A program made the position numbers and the translations under genes. From NCBI GenBank assembly GCA_019454145.1, contig CP075366.1, positions 2,211,564 through 2,275,563 on the forward strand: a stretch of 64,000 nt of DNA, in the 5' to 3' direction. How positions within the stretch are numbered: position 1 is the stretch's first letter; every line of letters starts with the position of its first letter. The notes beneath the pieces are model-generated. The model did no database searches, was not told the DNA's origin, and was given only the letters and a program-made list of their open reading frames with translations. This DNA is from Fimbriimonadaceae bacterium. GTDB lineage: Bacteria > Armatimonadota > Fimbriimonadia > Fimbriimonadales > Fimbriimonadaceae. Below, in pieces: positions 44,901-53,559 of this stretch.

Positions 44901-45373
44901 CAACTGCGAATGTCTTAGTGAGAGGAGCAACAAATGTTTCTCCCAACTCGGTAACGTTGTTCAACGGTATTTCACCTGTTGGGAACCTCGCCAGTTTTAC
45001 AGCTTCGGACGATAACAAATATTCCTGGACAATTGGGGCTATAAGTCGTCGCTGGGAAACAAGAATGGAAGCAACACTCGATGTTTCCGGTGCTCCACTT
45101 GGAAATGTTCGGGCAGAATTTGAGATCAGTACTGAGTTCCCGAACCTCAACTATCAAATCTCGTTCTTCAACTACTCAACAAATAACTTTGATGAAATTC
45201 AAACGGGATTGACCTCAACGGTAGACCAATTGGTTACATTCACACCGAATTTGACCAATTACGTTAATGGTTCGAATCAAATATTAATCCGAGTGAATTT
45301 CCATGATCAAGGCTCGACAAGAAGACCGTTTAAACCGTTCGTAGATATGATTAGGTTGCGACTGTTCCAATAG
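41921..45373 (+). CDS. Large secreted Asp-box (BNR/sortilin-like) repeat protein
   Basis: This ~1150-residue protein begins with a signal peptide (FSALLVLCLAASSFAFG). Residues ~250-910 carry at least eight Asp-box-type repeats, such as WKTTDAGVSW, MRSTNGGATW, YRSTDAGVTW, WKTTDGGATW and TSNAGATW, predicting a beta-propeller as in sialidase/Vps10/GH74-like proteins. The C-terminus adds an Ig-like domain (SGDGGQFTVTIDRP) and a final beta-sandwich. No protease or glycosidase catalytic set is evident, so binding is as likely as hydrolysis. I chose ATG 41921 over the GTG at 41909. It is divergent from nuoG. Confidence 0.8.
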   Translation: MLKLNVRFSALLVLCLAASSFAFGDSSNQRLVSIDIKVNIRKDINTKTAAESLAKGIGKVTSVSEHECIIRLTDPHGLSDKLVSLRKQKSVVGLIPLAPLMPGEDILHRPVDELQQLVDEYKESYFIWAEATKTAIKTDPAGFRKAPGLGYLEAYLQWKFDRAYPNKQIDISGYSEIAQRRAMRQTEYGGSPREAYGANTSSREIADFLNVQEVIKPKGGPQEDTTGNWEFMGPRDLRVPYTIYFGASPVNGRANAVAIDPNNINTFYIGGAQGGVWKTTDAGVSWSTTSDGWPLLGVSSLAIQPGNSDVILAGTGDFYGSDVGGIGIMRSTNGGATWTLVGTNIGSAMVSAITFHPDNPSVVFATTGRSGSGRLYRSTDAGVTWVDSAGTVSTWSDVKIGAQRGDGTRTVWAVSGGNPGLIRKSNNQGASWTTVTSPVSGSQNPLHIAPSRVQPDTAYLLATTPRQIWKTTDGGATWASVTAGFPNGSSNYNWSQGWYDYYINTSTRPDGAGGFIDVVYVGLIDIVMSINGGSTWRSIGGSNYTAGYSNTALTHVDHHNFAVDPSNPNRCVVTTDGGAFLMVYNPTADTVSWTRLNKALAITQFYTLAVHPTNPDYVKGGTQDNSTPHSFGNLIQWQNPGAGDGAGCGINWLDTNTQYNSSQNQGLYKTTNGYASSSSFQPSLTGHSVPFIGKLWLDKNNPYNVYMNTNYLNRYDEVTDSWTMQLGGIALSTSARINAFDVANGNSNILYTGAGDGDLYKSVNFGASWTKLDDIGGFTNRSIMALSVSPSNSNDILIGVGGSGNHLYRCADTSAATPSFVSVSGSGATGLPNVALTSIARDPWQPETRWYVATDVGVFQTSNAGATWEDITQPRGLPNVQVNEIIANKTTGYLTAATFGRGIWRMKIVPAIVQSITGPTSVYSGDGGQFTVTIDRPAPTGGVVVPLNSNHPSLIVPASVTIPAGSNSANVPFSTVEITSNANVMVTATMGGTATANVLVRGATNVSPNSVTLFNGISPVGNLASFTASDDNKYSWTIGAISRRWETRMEATLDVSGAPLGNVRAEFEISTEFPNLNYQISFFNYSTNNFDEIQTGLTSTVDQLVTFTPNLTNYVNGSNQILIRVNFHDQGSTRRPFKPFVDMIRLRLFQ

Positions 45374-45382
45374 TTGATCCAA

Positions 45383-45419
45383 GGTATAGCCAGGAACCAT
45401 CTGTGTTTCTGGCTATACC
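45383..45419 (+). terminator. Stem-loop after the Asp-box protein gene
   Basis: GGTATAGCCAG and CTGGCTATACC form an 11-base stem with a ~15-base loop, ten bases past the stop. There is no T-tract, so termination efficiency is uncertain. Confidence 0.5.
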
Positions 45420-45510
45420 ATCCTGGGTCAATCTGTACTTAGTAGTAAACTTTGAGCTTCCTTTCGCGTAGAAAGGCTGTCGGGCAATCGCCCGTGTTCG
45501 GATCAGATTT

Positions 45511-46998
45511 ATGGAAACCCAAATGGAATCAGCTAACGCCTCAATGCCTGAGTTTGAAAATGACGATCAACTCTTGGAGCATTACGCCGAGCGTGAATAC
45601 AAGTGGGGATTTGTGAGCGATGTTGATTCAGATACTCTTCCTCCTGGACTGAGCGAAGACGTAATCAAGTTTATTTCGGCTAAAAAGAACGAGCCAGAGT
45701 GGATGCTGGAATTCCGGCTGAAAGCATTTGAGCATCTCAAAACTTTGCCATATCCAAAATGGCCGAACGTTCAGTATCCGCAACCAGATTTACAGGCAAT
45801 CAGCTACTACTCTTCGCCTAAAAAGATGCCGAAGTTGAATTCTTTGGACGAAGCTGATCCCGAATTGATCGCGACCTTCAACAAACTCGGAATTCCCCTT
45901 CATGAGCAGATGATTTTCGCGGGCGTGGCAGTGGATGCGGTTTTTGACAGCGTGAGCGTTGCGACGACGTTTAAAGAAACTCTGCGGGAAGCAGGTGTTA
46001 TTTTCTGCCCAATCAGTGAAGCCGTTCTTGAGCACCCTGAACTCGTCAAGAAATATCTCGGAAGCGTGGTGCCGTACACCGATAACTACTACGCAACCTT
46101 GAACTCAGCCGTATTTAGCGATGGTTCGTTTGTGTTTGTTCCGAAAGGAGTGAAGTGCCCGATGGAACTGAGCACTTACTTCCGAATCAATGCCCAAAAT
46201 ACGGGGCAGTTTGAACGTACTCTCATCGTCTGCGAAGACGGGGCAAGTGTGAGTTACCTGGAAGGATGCACCGCTCCTAAACGAGATGAAAACCAACTCC
46301 ACGCGGCAGTTGTTGAACTCTGGGCGGATAAAGACGCAGAAATCAAATACTCCACGGTCCAAAACTGGTACCCGGGCGATAAGGATGGAAAAGGCGGAAT
46401 CTTTAACTTTGTCACCAAGCGCGGTCGTTGTGAAGGCAGTGGTTCCAAAATCACCTGGACTCAGGTGGAAACAGGTTCGGCGATCACCTGGAAGTACCCA
46501 AGCGTTATTCTCAAAGGTGACAACAGCGTCGGCGAGTTTTACAGTGTTGCCCTGACGGCGGGCAAACAGCAAGCAGATACCGGAACCAAGATGGTTCATA
46601 TCGGCAAAAACACACGCAGCACTATTGTGAGTAAGGGGATTTCTGCTGGCAACGGTCAAAACACGTACCGAGGTTTGGTCAAGATCAATCCTGGCGCGGA
46701 AGGAGCACGAAACTATTCAGTCTGCGACTCTATGCTGATGGGAGATCGCTGTGGCGCACACACCTTCCCGTACATCGAAGTCAAAAACAGCTCGGCTATG
46801 ATGGAGCACGAAGCCACGACGAGCAAAATTGGCGAAGATCAGTTGTTCTACTTAGCCCAGCGCGGAATCAGCGAAGAAGACGCGGTGAACATGATCGTAA
46901 GCGGCTTCTGTAAAGATGTTTTCCGCGAGCTTCCTATGGAGTTTGCCGTAGAAGCGCAAAAGCTGTTGGCTGTGAGCTTGGAACACTCGGTCGGCTAA
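45511..46998 (+). CDS. sufB: Fe-S cluster assembly scaffold SufB
   Basis: This 495-residue protein is a beta-helix scaffold that works with SufC and SufD to build Fe-S clusters. Diagnostic segments are [73 protein letters not shown] (landmark [16 protein letters not shown]) and the C-terminal [18 protein letters not shown]. Length is typical (~470-495). It stands apart from the sufS operon 8.7 kb downstream, and neither sufC nor sufD is next to it. A CGGGC-AATC-GCCCG hairpin lies in its leader at 45480-45493. Confidence 0.96.
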   Translation: METQMESANASMPEFENDDQLLEHYAEREYKWGFVSDVDSDTLPPGLSEDVIKFISAKKNEPEWMLEFRLKAFEHLKTLPYPKWPNVQYPQPDLQAISYYSSPKKMPKLNSLDEADPELIATFNKLGIPLHEQMIFAGVAVDAVFDSVSVATTFKETLREAGVIFCPISEAVLEHPELVKKYLGSVVPYTDNYYATLNSAVFSDGSFVFVPKGVKCPMELSTYFRINAQNTGQFERTLIVCEDGASVSYLEGCTAPKRDENQLHAAVVELWADKDAEIKYSTVQNWYPGDKDGKGGIFNFVTKRGRCEGSGSKITWTQVETGSAITWKYPSVILKGDNSVGEFYSVALTAGKQQADTGTKMVHIGKNTRSTIVSKGISAGNGQNTYRGLVKINPGAEGARNYSVCDSMLMGDRCGAHTFPYIEVKNSSAMMEHEATTSKIGEDQLFYLAQRGISEEDAVNMIVSGFCKDVFRELPMEFAVEAQKLLAVSLEHSVG

Positions 46999-47014
46999 AA
47001 CTAATTGATTCCGC

Positions 47015-47054
47015 AACGCCCGGTTAGACTACAATCGTAGTTCAATCGGGCGTT
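47015..47054 (+). terminator. Terminator of sufB overlapping the next gene's initiation region
   Basis: AACGCCCG and CGGGCGTT form an outer eight-base stem with an inner CTAC-AATC-GTAG hairpin, followed by TTTTAG. Its 3' arm ends five bases before the ATG at 47060, where a ribosome-binding site would be expected. Confidence 0.65.
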
Positions 47055-47059
47055 TTAGT

Positions 47060-48415
47060 ATGAAAGGCAAACCTGGATATTCTATCAAGTCGCAAAAACC
47101 TAAAATTGGTGCCTGGCTATATGCGCTTGTCTTGGTGGCGGCGGCATGTTATGGACTTTTGAAAGTCTTCGACTACGTATTCGTTTCGCCGCAATTAGAA
47201 TCGGTAATTGCAGAATATAAGGCTGAGGGGTTACCTTGGGTGGCTGAAGACTATGTTCCTCATGTCGATGAACAGGAAAATGCTGCCAGCGACATTCTTA
47301 CAGCGATCAATCTAGCGAGTCCTAAAACGATCGTTGAGTTAGAAGAAGAAGCCAGCGAGTTATTCAATAAGGATTTAGCCGAATTTGAAAAATGGCTACA
47401 GGCTCACGGTCTAGTTCTAGATAAAGTTGTTTCTGCTACCCAAAAGCCCAAGCTTCTTTTTGATAGAGACTGGGGAGCGCCTAATTACGCTCTGTTTTCT
47501 GAGCATAGTGAAATGAAGGCGGCGGCAAAGCTTCTGGCAAAGCGTGCTGAGCTCATGGCGCGTCGAGGAAAACTGGACAGAGCAATATCCGATTTATTGA
47601 CTATCGGAAAACTGGGATCGCTTCTGATCCAGGAACCAACTTTTATAGCCGTTCTGTCAGCTCTTTCAGCTCACTCAATTACATACAGTTCTGCAATTCG
47701 AGTAGCTGAACCGTTTAAAGATAATCCGGCTGCACTCGCGAAAATTCAGGAAGCCGTCGAAACGATAGATTCGAGCTTCACCTTAGATCAAGCCATGATG
47801 GGAGAGGCATATACCCACGTTGCACTCCTACGGAATATGCAAGGCGGTAGCTTGAAGCAGGTCAACAAAAGCCTAAGCGATGCTGGCAAACCGGTTCCGA
47901 AAGACTATTCTCGCGATGGCGTGCCAACGAGTATGACAGTTCGCGCTTATATGGCGAGGAACTTGAGAACTCACATTTTTATGCACAGAGAGATAAGGGC
48001 TAATCGTCACAGTGTTTTGCAAGCCACTCAAAATATTGAAGCGCTTATGGATCAAAAGCGCGAGCATCATACGGCAAGTGAGAATTTCGACGTATTTATC
48101 TTTTTGGATATGCGATCCCCAGGAATAGCATTAGCGCGCCTTGAGAGCACAAAGCAAATGACTCTCGCGATGTTGGAATGCCTGCAGTTCCGTGCCACAA
48201 ACAAGCGTTATCCATCTTCACTGGATGAAATCAAAATGGAGGTCAGGGATCCACTCACCGGCAAGCCAGTAAGGGTTGCAGAGGAACAGGGCGTTTTTAA
48301 GATATATGCGAATGGGAAGAATCGTATCGATGACGGCGGAGAAGCCTCTGAGGAATCTAAAAAAGATGATTGGGTAGTTAGATTTCCACCGAAGCAAAGG
48401 CAGGTAAAAAAGTAA
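47060..48415 (+). CDS. Membrane-anchored hypothetical protein, paralogue 1
   Basis: This 451-residue protein has one N-terminal membrane helix (WLYALVLVAAACYGLLKVF), a helical body, and a C-terminal module with RYPSSLDEIKMEVRDPLTGK and FKIYANGKNRIDDGG. That module resembles the pseudopilin-like tail found in many large-genome environmental bacteria. There is no enzyme motif. It is homologous along its length to the next gene, and the pair overlap by one base (TAATG), so they are co-translated. No Shine-Dalgarno sequence is evident because a hairpin occupies the upstream bases. Confidence 0.7.
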   Translation: MKGKPGYSIKSQKPKIGAWLYALVLVAAACYGLLKVFDYVFVSPQLESVIAEYKAEGLPWVAEDYVPHVDEQENAASDILTAINLASPKTIVELEEEASELFNKDLAEFEKWLQAHGLVLDKVVSATQKPKLLFDRDWGAPNYALFSEHSEMKAAAKLLAKRAELMARRGKLDRAISDLLTIGKLGSLLIQEPTFIAVLSALSAHSITYSSAIRVAEPFKDNPAALAKIQEAVETIDSSFTLDQAMMGEAYTHVALLRNMQGGSLKQVNKSLSDAGKPVPKDYSRDGVPTSMTVRAYMARNLRTHIFMHREIRANRHSVLQATQNIEALMDQKREHHTASENFDVFIFLDMRSPGIALARLESTKQMTLAMLECLQFRATNKRYPSSLDEIKMEVRDPLTGKPVRVAEEQGVFKIYANGKNRIDDGGEASEESKKDDWVVRFPPKQRQVKK

Positions 48416-49755
48416 TGGATATGAAGCAAAAGAAGAAGCGAATTTCCCCATGGCTTATCGGTTGCGGAGGACTAGGAATCGTGATTGCCGGACTCATCAC
48501 ATGGGCAGTGCTTCAAGTAGCAGACTATCCGTTAGTCGCGCCAAGAATAAATAAGACCGTAGAAGAATACAAAGCCACTGGCTTGCCGTGGGTGGCAAGT
48601 GAAGTGATTCCAGCCGTTCCCGATGCCGAAAACGCGGCGATTGAAATTAAAGAGGCATTGGCTATGACGAAAGGAGAATCTTTTGCAAGCCGGGATAAGA
48701 AAATAATTGACGCTTGGAAGGCACGAAATAAGGCCACTGTTGCAGCAGAATTAAAAAAAATTGAGCCTGCCTTAGCAAAAGCCATCATTGCATCCAAGAA
48801 AACAAAAATCAATTTTGATCGCGACTGGAACAAAGGGCCAGACGTACTTTTCCCTGAATTTGCGGAGATAAAAGGGATAGCCAAAACTCTCACTCGTCGA
48901 GCAGTGATTAAGGCTGAAAGTGGTGATCTTACTGGTGCGATTGTTGATTTGACAGCGGTTAATCGGCTGAGCAAGCTTATTTCCAATGAACCAACTTTGA
49001 TTGCCATGCTAGTTGGCATTGCGTGCAACGCAATTTGCATGGATGGAGTGATTAGGGTTGCTCAAATACGAAGTGACTCCAATTCGCTTGCGAAGCTCGC
49101 CAATGCAGTTTCTGGATTCAACGATGAGTTTGATTTCGGTAACGCTATGCGAGGCGAAGCATATATGGGCATTACTTTGATTCGGAACCTTAAGCCTTCG
49201 GATATCAAAAAACTGAGCAATGTAACTGCCGGAGACGAATCAGAAATTGAATACAAAAGAACCGATGGAATTCCCAATGGGATGATGATGCAGGCGTACT
49301 TTGTTCGTCACTTGGAAGCACACCTATTTATCCATGAGCAGCTAAAAAAGTATCCCGACGACCCAATCATGGCCGCCGTTGAAATTGACAACTACACAGT
49401 TTCAATGACTGAAGGTGTGCCTAAGTTAAGTCAAATCCTCAATGCTATCCTCATGCCGGTTTTTGTACAAGCCTCGCATGCGGTTGTAAAGGTAAAGACG
49501 AATAAGCAAATGGTGCTCGCGATGCTGAAAAGCTTGGAGTTCAGGAACTCTAAAAAGCGATTTCCTAAATCCTTGGATGAGATCGGTGTGAATTACGTTG
49601 ATCAGATATCGGGAGAGAAGATCACCTCACTGAATTCAGGTGGGGTTTACAGAATTTATTCTCTTGGCCCCAACGCGGTTGATGATAAAGGCTTGAGAGA
49701 CAACGATACTGGTCAAGATGACTACTCGATTCAGTTTCCTCCGAAGCCTTGGTAA
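48415..49755 (+). CDS. Membrane-anchored hypothetical protein, paralogue 2
   Basis: This 446-residue sister of the preceding gene has the same plan: N-terminal membrane helix (WLIGCGGLGIVIAGLITWAV), the shared EYKATGLPWVASEVIPAVPD start of the soluble part, NFDRDWNKGPD and LVGIACNAICMDGVIRVAQ in the middle, and RFPKSLDEIGVNYVDQISG with YRIYSLGPNAVDDKG at the end. The shared first exported segment (EYKA.GLPWVA) marks a tandem duplication. The function is unknown; the soluble part is predicted outside the cytoplasmic membrane. Confidence 0.7.
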   Translation: MDMKQKKKRISPWLIGCGGLGIVIAGLITWAVLQVADYPLVAPRINKTVEEYKATGLPWVASEVIPAVPDAENAAIEIKEALAMTKGESFASRDKKIIDAWKARNKATVAAELKKIEPALAKAIIASKKTKINFDRDWNKGPDVLFPEFAEIKGIAKTLTRRAVIKAESGDLTGAIVDLTAVNRLSKLISNEPTLIAMLVGIACNAICMDGVIRVAQIRSDSNSLAKLANAVSGFNDEFDFGNAMRGEAYMGITLIRNLKPSDIKKLSNVTAGDESEIEYKRTDGIPNGMMMQAYFVRHLEAHLFIHEQLKKYPDDPIMAAVEIDNYTVSMTEGVPKLSQILNAILMPVFVQASHAVVKVKTNKQMVLAMLKSLEFRNSKKRFPKSLDEIGVNYVDQISGEKITSLNSGGVYRIYSLGPNAVDDKGLRDNDTGQDDYSIQFPPKPW

Positions 49756-49927
49756 CAGATTCTTGCTGAAATAATCGCAGTTGCATTTGGCTTAGGTTCA
49801 AACCGGGAAACTTCACGCAAATTTCATGTATGTGAACTTATTGAAGTGTGCAACCATATCGTTATCAGTTAGTTAACAATTTGAATTACCGAATGTTAAA
49901 TGACTGGTTCAAAGGGGGACTCAATTA

Positions 49928-50362
49928 GTGCAATCTCAAGCATGGCGTTCGTTCGTCGCCGCTCACGCGGTTACAACTCAATTTCTTGATCAACAGCTTC
50001 GCGCTCATAGCCAAGTATCTCTAGAGGTGCTTAATGTGCTAACTGCTCTTTCTGAAGCACCTGGGGGGCAGATTCGGATGAGCGATTTGGCAAATATCAT
50101 TATGTTTAGCCGGAGCGGATTAACACGCATGATAGACCGGCTTGAAGAAGAGGGTCTTGTCAGCCGAGTGCCGTGTCCAGATGATCGCCGCGGATGGTTT
50201 GCTGCCGTTACGGATAAGGGTAAGGCGGCATTAAAGGAGGCGCAAGCAATTTACGAACCGGCATTATCCAAAGTTTGGACTTCTGCACTAACGGATCAAG
50301 AAGCAACTGCACTTTCGCAATCCTTGTCAAAAATTCTTGAGCATGCAGAATCTAATTCATAG
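49928..50362 (+). CDS. MarR-family transcriptional regulator 1
   Basis: This 144-residue winged-helix regulator has IRMSDLANIIMFSRSGLTR (helix-turn-helix), MIDRLEEEGLV and the wing PDDRRGWFAAVTDKG. It starts at GTG 49928, with GGGGG just upstream. MarR proteins usually repress their own or neighbouring genes and release DNA on binding small phenolic or oxidant ligands. A GTTAGTTAAC element lies in the upstream region (~49869) and could be an operator. It is a close relative of the next gene. Confidence 0.88.
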   Translation: MQSQAWRSFVAAHAVTTQFLDQQLRAHSQVSLEVLNVLTALSEAPGGQIRMSDLANIIMFSRSGLTRMIDRLEEEGLVSRVPCPDDRRGWFAAVTDKGKAALKEAQAIYEPALSKVWTSALTDQEATALSQSLSKILEHAESNS

Positions 50363-50418
50363 CAGGTAATGGTTTGAATTCCGCGAATAAGTAGAAGAAC
50401 GCGGTCAAAACGTTGGCA

Positions 50419-50459
50419 AGTCGTTGCGTGGAGCAAATAATTTTATTCATGCAACGACT
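50419..50459. promoter_or_regulatory. Twelve-base inverted repeat between the two MarR genes
   Basis: AGTCGTTGCGTG and CATGCAACGACT pair over 12 bases (one G-U) around a 17-base loop, 57 bases after MarR 1. It has no T-tract. It may be a terminator-like hairpin or an operator for one of the regulators. Confidence 0.4.
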
Positions 50460-50583
50460 CTGATTTGCGCTTTGTGCAAAATTTGATTTCTTTTTTTAAT
50501 AATCACCTTGTCTAAGGTCCGAATCGTTCAGGTTCATAGGAACACACTCGTCAGGAATTTTTCTAAACCACTCGGTTAGTGCA

Positions 50584-51033
50584 ATGCAGAACAATCTTTT
50601 GGGCAAACAATTTCAGGCCTGGCGGCTCTTCAATTCATCTCACTCCACAGCAACGTTTTCTTTAGATTCAACTTTGAAAGCAGCTGGCAAGATTCCGCTA
50701 GATACGTACGAAATTTTGAGTGCGTTATCCGAATCCCCTAACCATCGATTGCGTATGAGCGAGCTGGCGGACAAGATCGTATTTAGCCGAAGCGGCTTAT
50801 CAAGAAAAATAGACCGACTCGAAAGATCTGGAGTTGTAAAGCGAGAGCCTAGCCCCGATGATCGCCGCGGGTGGTTTGCCGTGATAACCGAAGAAGGAAT
50901 CGCGGCTCACAAAGCTGCAAAGTTCGTGCACGATACGCATTTAGAGAAAATTTGGTCATCTGTACTCACAGATGAAGAATCAACCGTGATTGCCCAGATT
51001 TTAGAAAAAGTAGTGAATCGGGTCGCCAAGTAG
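50584..51033 (+). CDS. MarR-family transcriptional regulator 2
   Basis: This 149-residue paralogue of the preceding regulator has LRMSELADKIVFSRSGLSR, KIDRLERSGVV and PDDRRGWFAVITEEG at equivalent positions. The recognition helix is nearly the same (FSRSGL), so the two could share operator sequences or form mixed dimers. The bases before both starts are also alike (TTAGTGCAAT). Its stop codon lies in the loop of a 15-bp hairpin shared with the convergent hydrolase gene. Confidence 0.88.
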   Translation: MQNNLLGKQFQAWRLFNSSHSTATFSLDSTLKAAGKIPLDTYEILSALSESPNHRLRMSELADKIVFSRSGLSRKIDRLERSGVVKREPSPDDRRGWFAVITEEGIAAHKAAKFVHDTHLEKIWSSVLTDEESTVIAQILEKVVNRVAK

Positions 51034-51047
51034 CGACCCGATTCACT
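51012..51047. terminator. Bidirectional terminator hairpin spanning the MarR 2 stop codon
   Basis: Two perfect 15-base arms (AGTGAATCGGGTCGC and its complement) flank a six-base loop that contains the TAG stop. The convergent hydrolase stop is four bases beyond. No long T-tract is seen on either side. Confidence 0.65.
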
Positions 51048-51050
51048 CAA

Positions 51051-52895
51051 CTAATTGATTGTTTGTACGTTCAGTCGGCTTGCGCTTGAGCCGCCCAATT
51101 GCAAGGAAATAGAAGCCGCTGCGAAATCAGCGTCATGCGCGGTAAATATATTCATGAATTTGTGCGGGTTCCGGTCAACAAGAGGAAACCAGGAGGACTG
51201 CACCTGAATCATGATTCTATGCCCTTTTTTGAACGTGTGGCACGTGTCAGGCAACGTAAACGGCACATGCTCAATTTTATTTGGATCAAGTGGAGAAGGG
51301 TTGCTAAAGCTGTTCCGGAATTTGGCTCGCATCACCTCTCCCCGTACTAGCATTTGAAAATCTCCAAGCGGTGCCGCGCCAGTAGGATTCACGTCAATGA
51401 GCTTGACAATGAAGTCACAGTCGGTGCCACTGACTTTGGCGTAGATATCTGCTTTGAGCTCTCCAGCAACCGTTAAATCAGATTGTAACGGTTCAGTTTG
51501 GAACGTCACTACATCTTTGCGGCTTTGCGCAAACCGTTGGTCGTCCAGCATATAAGTTCGAGATCGCCGACCAAGAACCCCATCTTGATAGGGAACTGGA
51601 TTGGATGGGTCACTCACGTAGGTGGCGGTTCCAGTTTGAGGAGCTGATCCGATCATCAGCTTCCCATTGGGTTGGAAGTTCAGGGTTTGAGCTTTGGCAG
51701 ATTTTGGCGGCCACTCATTAAATCGTCGCCATATTTTTGCGCCGCTATCAAACATGGTCGCTTTCGGCATAACAAGCTTTCCATCCCCTCTGAGGAAAGC
51801 GTCGAAAAACGGGAATTCGACTTCCTCTTGAAAAAACGTCGCGGTGTTGGAACCCCATTCATGAACATGGAATTTTTCACCCGCGGCCGGGCTCGCCCAG
51901 TTACCGTGATACCACGGCCCCATGATGATCCAGTTATTCGGTTGGTTGGCTTGTTTTTCTGCGGATTTATAGCAAGCCAGCGGCCCCCAGCAGTCTTCGG
52001 CATCAAAGAATCCGCCGACCCAAAGCATCGCCGCTTTAATGTTTTTTAGCCCAGAAGGCACGGAGCGCGCTTGCCAGAAGCTGTTGTAAGTGTCGTTCCG
52101 CACAACATCTTGCCAATAGGGGATTGCTCCTTTGTAAAGTTTTTCTTCGACATTTGCCAGGCCGCCCAAATCTAGGAAATACTTGTATGCATCATTGGCT
52201 AGATCAATTCTGATTCCCGTTGGATTGGTTGGCCCAGGGGTTGCCCTAGGTACACCAAATCCGGAAAAGAACGAAATGTAGTCTTGGAGAAAGAACGCAC
52301 CATTGTGGTGCATATCGTCGCCTAAAAACCAATCTGCGGTCGGAGCCTGGGGCGATACAGCCTTGAGGGCTGGGTGGCGTGACATCGCCCCGAGGGCAGC
52401 GTATCCGCCAGGATAACTGATTCCGTACAGTCCAACTCGTTTGTTGTTCTTCGGTACGTTATTGATCAGGAACTCAACTGCGTCGTAGGTGTCGGTGCTT
52501 TCATCAATATCGCCCGGCATGGGAGTCATTCCTGACTGCTGATAGGTGTTCTGCAATTGAGGGCGAAGGTTCTCAAAAGTGCCTTCAGACATATATTTTC
52601 CACGGACATCTTGATAAGCAAAAATGTAGTTCGCATCTTTCATTTTTTGCGAACCACGAAAACTGCTTTTGTAAGCGTTTGGCCCGTACGGCCCCGCAGA
52701 ATAAGGGGTTCGTTCTAGCAGGATAGGCGAGCTTCCAACAGGAGCTCTTTTAGGAACATAGACTGCTGTGTAAAGCTTAGTTCCATCCCGCATTGGGATC
52801 AAGTACTCGTACTTTTGATACAGATCCTTTACATCGTTCTGAGCAAATGACGATAAAGGCAGGGCAAGCAACGCGACAAGGCATGAATATCGCAT
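51051..52895 (-). CDS. Secreted CocE/NonD-family (S15-like) hydrolase
   Basis: This 614-residue protein has a signal peptide (MRYSCLVALLALPLSSFAQ). Its alpha/beta-hydrolase domain has the nucleophile elbow GLYGISYPGG (S160), preceded by MRDGTKLYTAVYVPK and FAYQDVRGKYMSEG. A C-terminal jelly-roll domain follows. The family includes X-Pro dipeptidyl-peptidases, cocaine esterase and alpha-amino acid ester hydrolases; YQDVRG.Y.SEG and the exported location fit the last group best. The substrate cannot be assigned. Confidence 0.87.
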   Translation of the reverse strand: MRYSCLVALLALPLSSFAQNDVKDLYQKYEYLIPMRDGTKLYTAVYVPKRAPVGSSPILLERTPYSAGPYGPNAYKSSFRGSQKMKDANYIFAYQDVRGKYMSEGTFENLRPQLQNTYQQSGMTPMPGDIDESTDTYDAVEFLINNVPKNNKRVGLYGISYPGGYAALGAMSRHPALKAVSPQAPTADWFLGDDMHHNGAFFLQDYISFFSGFGVPRATPGPTNPTGIRIDLANDAYKYFLDLGGLANVEEKLYKGAIPYWQDVVRNDTYNSFWQARSVPSGLKNIKAAMLWVGGFFDAEDCWGPLACYKSAEKQANQPNNWIIMGPWYHGNWASPAAGEKFHVHEWGSNTATFFQEEVEFPFFDAFLRGDGKLVMPKATMFDSGAKIWRRFNEWPPKSAKAQTLNFQPNGKLMIGSAPQTGTATYVSDPSNPVPYQDGVLGRRSRTYMLDDQRFAQSRKDVVTFQTEPLQSDLTVAGELKADIYAKVSGTDCDFIVKLIDVNPTGAAPLGDFQMLVRGEVMRAKFRNSFSNPSPLDPNKIEHVPFTLPDTCHTFKKGHRIMIQVQSSWFPLVDRNPHKFMNIFTAHDADFAAASISLQLGGSSASRLNVQTIN

Positions 52896-52942
52896 ATCTG
52901 CGAGTTTGCCCTAAAAGGAAGCAATTTCCGAACAAAATTTCG

Positions 52943-53491
52943 TTATTTGGCTTTTTTGAACTTAAGGATTTCCGAATTGATGCAATATCTAATGCCTGTT
53001 TTATCCTTCGGACCATCATCAAAAACATGCCCTAGATGACCGTCGCACCGAGCGCAAAGAACTTCAACTCGTTGCATTCCGTAGCTGTTATCTGTTTTTA
53101 GCCACACGTTGTCGCGTGAGTAGGGCTGGAAAAAGCTGGGCCAGCCAGTTCCGGATTCAAATTTGGTGTCTGATTTGAACAACGGCAGGTCGCAAGCCAC
53201 ACAGTGGTAGACGCCTGCTTCCTTATTGTTGAGGTATCCGCCGCAGAAGGCGGCCTCCGTACCTTTGCCCCGCGAGATTTTATACTGCTCTGGCGTAAGG
53301 ATTCTCTTCCACTCGGCTTCGGTTTTGATGACCTTGTCATCACGTTTCGGGCTTTCATCTTCAACAGTCAGCCCACCGATAGTCTTTTTTTGATTCTGCT
53401 GTGGATCACCTTTGAGCGTAGGTAATACTAAAGCCATAGCTACCGCGGCGATTCCAACAGCGAAGGTCAAGAGTCCGAGTTTCATACTCAT
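52943..53491 (-). CDS. msrB: Peptide methionine-R-sulfoxide reductase, exported form
   Basis: This 182-residue enzyme reduces methionine-R-sulfoxide in proteins. An N-terminal hydrophobic segment ([19 protein letters not shown]) suggests membrane anchoring or export. The zinc-binding pairs are in [10 protein letters not shown] and [17 protein letters not shown]. The catalytic C170 is in IRYCINS, and [12 protein letters not shown] is diagnostic. The start could be 53491 or the second Met at 53485; both are inside the short divergent gap to the kinase gene. Confidence 0.93.
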   Translation of the reverse strand: MSMKLGLLTFAVGIAAVAMALVLPTLKGDPQQNQKKTIGGLTVEDESPKRDDKVIKTEAEWKRILTPEQYKISRGKGTEAAFCGGYLNNKEAGVYHCVACDLPLFKSDTKFESGTGWPSFFQPYSRDNVWLKTDNSYGMQRVEVLCARCDGHLGHVFDDGPKDKTGIRYCINSEILKFKKAK

Positions 53492-53559
53492 TGAAACGCA
53501 GGTTAGATGATTTTCGTTCGATAAGAGTTGGTTACGGCGGGACTTGGTATAGGAGATTG

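Noticed and set aside
53491-53559. TTG-started N-terminal extension of the lipid kinase gene
   Set aside because: ATG 53560 has an AGGAG eight bases upstream and begins right at the conserved domain.
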